DNA of 64,000 nt, taken from Amyelois transitella (lineage: Eukaryota; Arthropoda; Insecta; Lepidoptera; Pyralidae). The notes beneath the pieces were generated by a model that ran no database searches, was not told where the DNA came from, and worked only from the letters and a program-made list of their open reading frames with translations. The first letter of the stretch is position 1; every line of letters begins with the position of its first letter. The position numbers and the translations under genes were made by a program. Location: positions 8,080,001 to 8,144,000 of the forward strand of contig NC_083517.1 of the NCBI RefSeq assembly GCF_032362555.1, given 5' to 3'. This document shows positions 35,901-47,900 of the stretch, piece after piece.

Positions 35901-38900
35901 TCCGAACAGGTAGATTCATCGTGACATTCACTTGTATCATCTGTAAAGAGAAACAAGTTTTGAAAATCGAAAAGTTCTAAGTCATTGATCGGTTGTGATT
36001 TTGAAGTAACCTTGACCGATTTTTTCCCCAGAATAGTTATGGAGGTCAGACGGGAGTCGCTTTGCATAAAAACTTGACTTACTCATACAGAATCGTGGCC
36101 AATTGACCACTGGCTAATTCTAGCACATCCTCAGAGGTGAGAACTTAACCTGGGACTCAGATCACTATTCTCACTACCACCCATGACTTTACCTATCTTT
36201 TTCATGGCTGGAGTGTGCTGCGCTCGCGTTTGCTAACTCTAACAACGCACCCTCGACACCCTACAATATCTTTTAAATATTCCTTTATTTAGTTCTCTAT
36301 TCAGGGTGACTTTCAATTCAACTGCATAAATTTAACTGTTAAGTGTACTCATCTAAAGAATATTTAAAAACGTTAAAAGAAAAATATCGGTTCATATATC
36401 AGAAAGTACGAAAAAAAATAAAAGTATCAAAATCCACGATCCTAAATACATCATATCACAACGGCCGGCGGAAAAGCGACGGGTAAGGTTCAGAGTTCAA
36501 CGACACAATTCATTCAGCTGAGCGATCTCGACAACTCTGTACTTTACTTGATCTTGATACTAGAAAAATAACTTATTTTTCAGACATTTATTTACATGTT
36601 TAGTTTTAATTTCTTTTTGTAGTATTGGTCTTTAATAAAGTGTGTGACGTAGTTTTTGAGGGATTTTTAAATGTGAAAATGATGACGTTTTATTTAAATA
36701 AAAATAGGCTCAAACGGCTCAGAAGCATGGGTATAGTCTATGTTTAGAAGGATGCAGTTGTTTTAAATGTCACCCTGTATAACACCCACTATTTTAAGAG
36801 ACATAAAGATCAGAAGGATGATTATAAGTATAAAATGTAAATGAAGTGTGACCCCTGTGGCCGGGCCGCATGAGCTGCAGCAGCAGCGAGAAGCCGGCCA
36901 GCCACGGCGCCCAGCCCGCCTCGCCGCCCGCCGCGCCCAGCGTGGCGCGCGCCGCGTGCCGCGACCACGCTGACTGCACGCCTGGAAATGCATACGATTC
37001 AAAAAATTCTCCAGCGAAGGCTAAACTTTTATTGTATAGAAAATTCTATAGCGATAAAGTACTACTTATACGTTTCTCTTCTTTGAATTTTTAATTTCAT
37101 ATTATATTGTATTTATAATTATAACTTATAATTAAAACGAAACTTCTTAACAAAAGAAACTTACCCGCAGCAAGATGTGCATCTCGAAGTTTCTTGGCAA
37201 GAACATCGGCCTGTTGATTAAACATAGCGTGTTGAGCTTCTTCCGGTATAGGAGGCTCGCTATCTGTTACAAATTTAAATTTTTAAATTAGTTGCTAATT
37301 AAAATAGACGTTAAATGATAGATAGATAAAACTCTTTATCATTTTTTTCATTTGGTGCACAAATGAAAAAGAAAATCAGAAAAAACACAGGAGGTACAAA
37401 GGCGGACTTATCACTGAAGCAACCTCTTCAAGTAAACCAGTTAATAGATTAAGTTTGACTTGATTTTATGTACATCAACACGACAAAAATAGACCTACCT
37501 GAAGTATAAGGCTGCACAGGGAATGTCAAAGCATAGTCTGGCACATCACATGGAGCGGCCATTACTAGCCGCTCTAACGCGGTAAGTAGCGCACGCAGTG
37601 GAGGTTTTTCTACTCCGAACAAACGAAGTAGCGCGCTCAGTTCTCGCGCTGATATGTGACGCGATGCTAGTACGTGGATCAGCTCTAGGATGCAGGTTTG
37701 TAGCTCTGAAATTAGAACGAAAGATCAAGTCTTTTTTATTTGATTATCTATACCAGGCGCGTGGTTGTCTATTGTGAAGAACATCGTTAGTAATGGGTGG
37801 CGGCACGAAAACCTTCTTACAAAGATCTTGGATTGGGTGAATCAGGTTTTTACACGCAGCGACTCCCGTCTGATCTTCGCAACCCCCTAGTAGTGGGGGG
37901 AAGACAAGAAGCACGGCTGAGAAAACTAACTTAGTATTGCTATAATATTACCCGGCGCGTGATCGTCCCGTGTGGAGAGCAAGGCGGCGGTGGCGGGGGA
38001 CAGCAGCCGCGCCAGCAGCGGGGGCGCGGCGGCGGGCGGCGGGGCCCGCGCGCACGGCGACAGGCGCGAGCAGCACGCCCGCGCCGCGCTCAGGCACGCG
38101 GCGGTCAGGCGGGCGCGCTCGGCTGGCTCTCTGTCAGGGGACACTAGCCTGCAAGAACCGCAACACACTTACTTGTACCAACGAAAAAATATCTTTGACT
38201 TTTATATACAACCTTTTTTTATTGTACAAAAAGACATAAATCTGACCTTGAATACACAAAACGTAATAAGAATCAGGTTTGAGCATATTCCTCTAGTCCA
38301 TAGCTTTTCAGTATCCAGTATGGGTTAAGTTCCCTTTAAGGATGGAGGGGATCAGATGGAGGTCGTTTCGATTAAAAACCTGACCGATCATGGTCAAAAG
38401 TGCATCCTGAGCTCCTCTCCGCCAGCCCCAGGAAGAATATTTAGCATCAAAAAGCGCCGAATATATAAGCGAACTAATCGCAGTAAAAGTCAACAGAAAT
38501 TGACGATGGTACATTTGAATCCGATCGTCAAATCTACATCTTACAATTCGGAGGCCTTGTACCAATCAAAAACGCTAGTACAAAAGAAATCACAACGTAA
38601 AAATGAACGAATGAAACATACTTTTCTATAAGCTGCGTCAGAACATCGAATACGACCAAGCAAAGTTCGGGATGCGCCAGCTCAGCGCCACGCTCGTACG
38701 CGCCGCACTCTACCAGCGAGGTAGTCTTCTTCTCCGGACTGTTTCCTGCCGAAGACATGGATTCCGCTAACTTGCCCATCTTGTATGATGTGAGGTCTAG
38801 TTTGCCAATCTCTACGTCCGCCTAGAAATAAATGTTCCGTAAAAGTAAAAGGAAAGGGTGTATGATGTATGACATTTCCATGAACGGCCGGATATCTATT

Positions 38901-41900
38901 ATTCTGGCTAGTTTATTAGATTAATAATTAAGATAAATAAGAGTATTCAGTAAAATCGCAAATAAAGATTTATTTTAAATATTTAAGTTACTGAGTGGAC
39001 GCAACTTAATAAAAATCTATGACGTGAATGACGTTGACGCATCTCGTAACAATAATATAAAATAAATTGTGGGATTGCATGTTTACAGTTTGAAGACGAA
39101 TATTTAATTTTGTAATTGCCGGCCGTATGATTTTAGCCAGCTTTTACCATGATCAGATATGAGTAGATTTTACTGAAAAGGTTGCGGAGGTCAGACGAGA
39201 GTCGCTTCCTATTTAGAATTAGTTCTTTTAAGTAGTATTCTGGCACAAAATTATATCTTATTTCTGATTGTTCATGTTCACATGTTACCTCATAGCCGTC
39301 GTCTGGCCTGGAATGATCCCGGTCGCTGTGTTCGCTCGCGTACACGGCCGGGAGGCTCTCTTCACTCGACGAGCTGCCCGGGGAACTACCGCCGGAGGGG
39401 CACAACAGCGGCGGGACCTGACACCACGAAATAGAAACTAACTAGTTATAACAAACTAAAATTATATAAATCCATTTTTTCTGTTATATAATAAAATATT
39501 GATATTATTAAAAAATATTTTGCACATTAATATATTATATTCGTATACAATTACGCAATACATAAATAGCGTCTGCTTACCTTAATTCATATACGAGTAA
39601 GAACTAAGTCCAATTCAATAACCTGTCAAAGTTCTCATACCATGACCATGACCTATCCTAATGAATTGAAGCATAAACTGATTGATTGATTGACTCAATA
39701 CGCAAGACGTCACATAATATACGCTACAATAATCCCTTCCTGTTTATGTTCTTAAATAGGAAGTGGGGAAGAAGACTTATAATTACGCTACAAAGACTGT
39801 TTATCTTGTTTGAGCAAAAGTTTAATCCCTTTAACACGTCGATCATCCGATCAATGCCTTTTTTTCGTGAAAAGTATAAATCCTAATTTTCTTCAGGGAT
39901 TGTAATAGAAATAGTTCAATTAATTTGATACATACATTTAAAGTGTTCCATGAATATCCTTAACCAAAAAAAAAAAATAACAGAATTAGTTACATGTCTT
40001 TTTTTATTAAATCATAAAAAACGTCGCCTTTAAGTTCATCAAAAACATAAAAGTATTTATTATTGTGCAATAACTAACGCTGCAATTAAATATCACTTAG
40101 AAAACTCATAACTACGAACGATTTCAAAAATCACAAGTACCATTTTTTTATGAAAAAACCATAAACATGCACTCACATTCCCATTGAGTGTCTCCATAAA
40201 CCATCACAGTCCAACAAAAATAAAAAAAACACTGGCGTCTCACACTAAAAAAAATGTATCACCATCTAACATCCGAATCGTAGAAACCACGAAATATCGA
40301 TAAACAACTAGAAGTGATTAGTGATACGAGTATGTCACATATACTGTTATACAGTCACGTGTGGCCACTAGCCACGAGCGGAGTCACTGAATAAAATCAT
40401 AGGTAATGACCGGCGACCTCCGCATGCGGCGACCCGCGGGATTATGTGGTATGTAGTCGCAGCGGCAAGCCCCCACGAAGTTATGAGATTTGATTGTTTA
40501 CTACGCTTTATTTAGCGTTACACCGTCACGCTTGTTTACATACAAAGGGTGTTACAAAAAAATATCTAATCTTACGCAAATAGCATCCCACTAGGATATA
40601 TTAAAATACTTTTTTTACCCTTAGAAATTTAACCGAAATACTTAACATGTTAAGACGACCTGCAGAGCAAGGGGAAAGTTGTTCGTATTGATAAAGTACA
40701 TTGACATCATAGTCATCTACATTTTTTTATAATTTTTTTTACACGCTATAGACATAGAACGTGACTGACTTTATCCAGAATTTCAGACAATAGAATTTTT
40801 ACAATATATAAGAAGATACCAAATGACTGATTAACTGAATATCTATACTTAAAAGAGGATTAGTGGAAAATGCCACGGGAATGGTATAATTACGTGGGCT
40901 TACTGTAGTATTAGGTACATATAAGCAAAACAGTAACTTCGGAAATATTTTAACTAAGGCATGTAATTAAATCTGTGTCATCAAGTTAGGGCGGCCGGTC
41001 GGACCGCAACGAGTCTAATGCGGTACCCAAACCGGTTTCAGTTGTTTTTTTCTATAAATTGATAACGATCCTTTCTTCCGTATTGAAATTTACGCCGTTC
41101 TACGAAAGTATGCCAAGGAATTTACGTCGTTTTTTTTGTTTTTGATATAGAAGTTATTCAAGTCCATGTAGTTCCTATTAGGTTTCGTTCATTTACAAAA
41201 CAAACTTGTTAACTTCCATCCCCGTGGCAACTTCGGGAAACTGTTTCTTAGTAAGACCAGGATGGACCCTAATGCTAAAATATATAAATTATAAAAACAA
41301 AAATAAATTTCAAATCGCGAGCAATGTGTGCCGTCCACTTTTATTTCTTTACATTCTACTCTATGGGTATTATACATTTATAAATTTTGTATGATATTTA
41401 TAAATTTTCTAGCAACATAAAGTTGTCTTTTAGGCCCTGACACATTAACGTAAAATGGTTTAGATAGCCAGAGCCTGGTTGAGATGAGATAACAGGAATG
41501 TAGGCGTAAAAATATTTACCCAAGAAAGGAAATATTTGCCGCACCACAGATGAACGCTGAAGAACGATAGATGAAGACCAAGGACTGGCCGCCGCAGTGT
41601 GAGTTAACCACTTATCAGATGGATGTAGGATCTAGTCAGGACCTGTTCTGATCTGATGCTGGTAGGAGATGGATGAGGAAAACCCAAGACCGAAAAGTAT
41701 GGCGTGCGTTGCTAGAGATCTACATTCAGCATTGGACGAAAGCGGGCTGAAGAAGAAGAAGGAAAATCTTGGGCAGACGCTAGTCAAATGCAAGTGCGAT
41801 CATGTATGGATAGATTACCCATGTTGCGGTTTTGCGTTACCTTGATTATCAACAGTGGCACAAAACAGAGAGAGTACAGATATAATGCAACTTAACAAAT

Positions 41901-44900
41901 ACGAATAAATTTTACCCCGATTTTAAGGAATCCATTTTTAAAATTTCAAACAATATTCTTATTACAGCAATTAATTAATCTCAGTGCCGGCCTTTTACGA
42001 AAAAAATATTAAATGAAAATCAAATAACAGTACCTTTTAAAAAAATCTTATTAGAAAGAAATCAAAATTTCAATAATGTTTTTAAAACATTCAGGTAACA
42101 TAAGTTGTAGAATGAACTTCCGAGTTTCAGTTCCGAACTTTCCGTGTTTTTATAAGACCAAGTTACGTAAGCTAGGATCTATAATAATCTATATCGACGT
42201 ACATATTCACCACTTAAAGAAATTACTCGTGTTCAGTCGTACGGAAGCTTAGTCGGGCACTCGAGTCTTATTCGTAACGGTTTTCCACATCAATGAATTA
42301 CAAATATTATTAAAACGTATCGTATCACCGATGCATTGTGGTCCCGGTATTAAGTACCACCTTAGCATGAGTCAGGATGGACATAGTGTGTTTTGAGCTA
42401 GATTGCGCAGTAGCTAGACGAATGTGATTTGCACAAAGGCCGAAAGGCACCACCTTGACTCCTAAACGACGCCTGCGCCGCGGCCGAAGCGAGAGCCTTG
42501 CGAAGAGACACTCATCTGTGTTAGGTACATCGTGAAAAAAATATTTGAAAGAAATTTAAAACTCACCTTAGCATGAGTCAAGACAGGCATAGTGTGTTTT
42601 GTACTAGGGCGCGCAGTAGCTACACGAATGAGAGCTTCGCACAAAGGCCGCAGGGCGCCACCTTCGCTTCCCGACGACGCTAGTGCCGCGGGCGAAGCAA
42701 GACCCTTGCGAATTACATCACAACTCAGCTCTTTGGAGCGCCCGTGTGTCACATCTATCCAAAAAAATTTAAAGTCAACCAAGGGAAAGGCTTATTAACT
42801 TGGGATTCCTCTTAAATTTTTTTTTATTGTTCTTTGGTAATTCCTTTAAGGTCATAAATATGTCATTGTCATTATATAACATTTTAATTTTGTAAACACT
42901 TTTACGCGTCTTCAGTGAGTAAACCACAGAATGTTGCAAGTAGTCAACAACAATAAACTAAAAACAACGGTAATCCGAACAAACAGTAAACAAGTCGCAT
43001 ATAATGTTATTGGTTCATGATTTATCACTGCAAAAGCAAATTTATGTATTTGAAACTTTTGACACATTAATATCGAAAGTCACATTTAATACAAACGGAT
43101 TATTATAGTTATTCTATGCAGGGTAAGGGTAAAACTGTAAACATTCAATAAAATTGTGATCATAATTTTTCGGAGTTTCCTTACTTTGTAACATTATTAG
43201 TTTAATGCATCTAAATTAAAAGAAGTTTTAGAAACCAACAACCAAAGGCAAATAAAACTGGGATCCTTCTTTCAGACGATTGGCTGGCAACCCGTAACTA
43301 TCTGATTCTCAATTTCATTAAGCGATCCAGCAGTGAGAAGCAGTTGTCTTTTCGAGACTGGTGATGGGTATTTGTATGAAAAAACGAATTGTATAAAACC
43401 CCTATATTTATTTAAAAAAAAACGGTTACTTAAATATGCAATAAAGAAAACTAACCAGCAACAGCAAAGTGCACAGTGATCAACGCTTCAATGATCCGCA
43501 CATGCACTCTCAGCTCGGTGGCGGACACGTGGTCGACCGCAGCCAACCGCAGCAGCATCCGCAACAGCGAGACACTGCGCGGCAGGGCCGCCTGCGACGC
43601 CGCGTGACACCGGAACAGCGGGCTGCAAAGACATAATTCCGCGCAAGCCCGCCACAGACGACACGCCTTCTTCAGCAACTCAACATGACCCTCGATACAC
43701 CGCTCCGACACCACCGAACGATCAGAACTACCACACTTAACCCCCTCCACAAACACCACCCCGAACGCTTCGTAATCCGCACGCTCTTCACTCAACTCCT
43801 CATACTCTTCCGCCGATAACTTCAATTCGAATATTTTAAAACAATCATCAGTCGCGTTCGATAGAGATTCGAATAACATCTGCACGGATGCCAGCGAACC
43901 GACTTCGCGCGTTTGGTTCGGCTCCTTCGCGAGTTTCAATATCTCCACCGCTATGGCTATTTCCAAAATTGAACAGCATTGATTCGAAAATTCAGACAGA
44001 GATACGAGTTCCAGGACGTAACTGAGACCTCCCTTTTGGATGAACTGTTCGGCGAACGATACCGTATTGAGGAGACTCGCAAAGATATTGAGACAAGACA
44101 CTGTCAAGAAGTAGGCTGATTCTTCTGTTCTTAAAATATATCTATGCTTCGCGACGATGAACGTAGGGTATATGACGCTAAAAAGTAATTCATATTTCAT
44201 TTCCGTACGGCATTTCGGGGTTATCCGAAGCAGATGACTGACTGTGGCGTGCAGCACGTTATTGTGATTGTCTAGCTGCAGCAACGAGTTGTAATGTATA
44301 AGAAATGCCCACAAGTTTTTCTTTTCAATGGGTGCTATACCGTACGGACAATACTTCCGAATGAAATCTCGTTTCTCATCGGACGGTTCGCAAATAGAAC
44401 ACGGAAGCTGATCGGTCACTTTCGGCAGAAGTATACTTGCGCCTAGTTCTCCGTAGACCGTGTGTTCCAAGAGTTGGAGACATAACGTTGCGACTCCGTT
44501 ATGAGAGAGCATAAGTCGTACAATCCTCTCCATCAGAGTGGTGGGAGAGAAACAGCAACACACTCCGGAGTTCAACATGACCTTGAGCAGCTTATTCCTT
44601 AGTGCTGGCTCCGCAGTGATTTCGTCGTCAGTTACGAGGGACGTCAGAGTTCCGTATAAGAGTGCGATGCAGCAGGCGGAGGATCCTGGCAGCGGCGCGC
44701 TGGGTTCCCCCAGGATGTCGTGGTGGTGGTGCATGCCGGCCAGCACGCGGGCGCGGCACGCCTTGTGCCTGCCGCGAGGACACGCCGCGGAGTGTATCAC
44801 CTCACTGCGCACGCGCTTCATCCCACACACTAATCTTCCGATCGCTTCTATCAATTTCTTTATAAGCGTCGTACTCTCGTCGCGGTCCAACGCGGGTATC

Positions 44901-47900
44901 CTTATCATGAGCTCGATACACTCCTTCAGAAGTCCACCTTTGAGACATTCGCCGTACAATTTGAACTGATCAGTGAACTCCCTCAATTTATCTACAGTGC
45001 GACACTGCATTAATAAGCAATGGAAGAACGCGGTTATCGCATAAGCTATACCGAATACGAATTTGAGCAAATTTTCCGATTCAGTCTTATTTGGAATATA
45101 CACGTCTACACTGCGGCTTTGGCTGTCATCTTTACGATATTTGGCACTGGATTTGGAAATGACATCCTCAAGTATCCTGAGCAGCATAGGTAGAATACCG
45201 TTATTGATCAATTTGGCACACAAGTCTGAATGTATGAGAACTTTGTCTAATGAAACTATTAGTAACTCAGTCAGTGCCATTTTAAGTTTAGCGACTTCCT
45301 CGACTTGTGGATTTTCTGTTGGAACTGACCCAAACTGCAAAGAACAAAGATTTCTTAGGGAAAAATTTATACATTGCATAGATATTTGAGATCCTTCCGA
45401 TCCCGACAAACTGCTCTCCGTTTTGCACAGCTCTTGTAATAAATCTATGATGATGAGTGTGAACTCGAAGGGAGTTATTTCGGAGTTAATAATCTTTCTG
45501 TGTTCATCATTCATATAGTTATCTGGCTTTGGTTTCGACTTCTTTGGTGTGACAAATGGGTCACTGTACAAGGTCTCGCTGGGGAGTTCGCTCGGCGACC
45601 GTAAAGGGGAGTTGAAATATTGGAAATCATCATTAGGAGAACTGATCTTAATTGTGAGCGATCTGTTCAGAATTTGAAGGTCGTCATTGGATGCTGCTGA
45701 ATCAGATGAATGCTCGCTGTGTTTCGCAATCTTCCTCCTTGATTTACTATCAGCAGATTCTGATTTTATGTGAACAGCTAGTCTCGACCTGTTAAAACAT
45801 AAGGAAACTTTTAAAGGTACACTTTCTTTGGTCTTAAAATGACAATTTTTCGACGTATTAGTTACCTGCCAATAGTGGAGCCTCTTTCGGACGAACCAGG
45901 AGAATTTCCCTTGGAACCCGCATTTGTCGCATGTTTCTGTTTGGACCATATTCTGAAATAAAGTTTAAGGTGTTTACACAATATATTAACTTTCATAAAA
46001 AAAATACCTAGAAAAATATGATTTACTGTGAGAAAACGAATCAGTCGATGCAGTACTCGGCAATCTGCGGCGACATCTCTACGCCACTTTACGTAGGTAG
46101 GATATAGCGAAAATACCAAATCGCTCTAACATATTTTCTAAGCTGCGATTCCCCAGAAGAACACCCAACCTAGCGAATGATCTTCTCTCTAATGGTGGTT
46201 GAGCTCAAAACAAACAACTCCCTCTACAAAAGTATATTCACTTCTAAATTAAGTACTTACTTGTGCGAGAACAGAAGATGAATAGGCGTACGGGGTGTAA
46301 GGGGGCGCGCCGGGGAGTCGAACCCGGCAACCGTGGGGGTCGCTCCGCTCACCTCTCCGAACAGCCAGATCAGCACCGAGCTCAACTGACGGCAGCACGA
46401 GAGACCCTACACGAAAAGTTTGAGCTTGTATTTTTACAGGGAAGACAAACCTCCGTAGTTCTTGGTGAATGACAAATACCAAGGCCGAGACTGGATTTGT
46501 CGGGCTCAAAGTCGAGGCGAGTGAAAGCATGAAAAGTAAAAACGCTTTATCCAAAATAGATTTTTTGAAAAGCTACCATGATGACCATCGATGAGATACA
46601 CGTGAACATTAAGTCTTTATCTCTTACAGGGTAGGCAAAGCGCTGTCTTGTTAATTTTACATTGTTTAGAAAATGTCAGGGCGGACATTATCGTCGTCAC
46701 ACGTCCAAAATCAAATATAAATCTAACAAACATCATAAGTACATGTCTTACTCGTACCATACTACTTCTACTATTACGTAGGTACAGCGTTACTGTGAAA
46801 TCATATCTAGCAGATGTATCCACACTTCATATAACAGAGTTATAATTAGACGTATAGATAATTATTTTCGTAACATATTATCGCTGCATTTGACCCAGAG
46901 AACAATCAGCGTAATGGCGTCAATTTGGTACTTCTAAAATTATATTTAGAAACTGGCCTTTGCCCACAAAAGGAACACCCATACAGATTTATATAATTTT
47001 CAACAATTCATGATGTAATGGAATCAGAAACCAACTCGCTCATATATATTTTAGTGGAAACTTAAAAACAGTTGCATTAATGTAACCTGATATCCCCTCT
47101 GATATACATAATTAGGGTAGATGAATAATGGTATTCGGTGGTCGAACGCTTAAAACGCCCGAATAAATGAGCGTGATGGATCAGATTGAATCTGAATCTT
47201 TTCTGTGATTTGTACATAAGTTGGATTGATAGCCTACGCTCTCCATGAGAGCGTAAGGCTCTAAACATCGCGAGGAATCTTGCACATTCAGGCAACTGGA
47301 TGTGTATCTATGATTCAATATTAGTTACCCTATAAATTTTTATGGAGGTCAGACTTAGCCAATCAAGGAAAATAGTTGAAGACTCAACCTTGCTCCTCCT
47401 GAGAATGTACCCGGAACTAACACGAGGTGGAAGACGATAAATCTTTCTAAACAACCCGGCAGTCAGTTCCTTACCTCGACTCCCAACGCCCTGAGCAGCA
47501 CCAGACATCGCCAAGCCACGCCGCCCAATAGGTATCGTCGCAGGATCTCAGCCGACGACTGAGCGTTCGTTTTGCTGAACAAACTGGTGAATTGAGTCTT
47601 CTCTGACGGCTTATTGTCGCCATCTTGAAAATAAAAAGTTTTACTGTCAAATTAGATTAGATTACAAATTCACTGGGACTTGCAAAAATGGATGGCATCA
47701 CCCGATCAACGATCATTGATGATAATAAGTCCTGTCGGAAAACTTGCAAGTCATTCAGCACATCTGCCCACGGCTCCTTGTCGAAACACGTCAAGTCTCA
47801 AGGTGGAGGGAGAGGCACCGGCATTAAACAGTGCTTGTTGATAGATAACATAACATGATATTGGCGGCCTGATTGCCTACCTATAGACGTAGAAGATACA

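Noticed and set aside
37926..38328. Plus-strand Ala/Arg-rich frames of 89 to 118 codons
   Set aside because: Antisense of LYST exon 11, a GC-rich exon that favours long open frames on both strands.
44538..44969. 143-codon plus-strand frame
   Set aside because: It lies wholly antisense within LYST exon 7, which has family support.
45789..45949. An ATG near 45949 giving an 832-codon frame ([14 protein letters not shown]) as a separate gene start
   Set aside because: The frame crosses a 77-bp intron with a good donor and acceptor. Splicing joins upstream LYST exons in phase, and the sequence after it is plainly LYST, so this start is an artefact.
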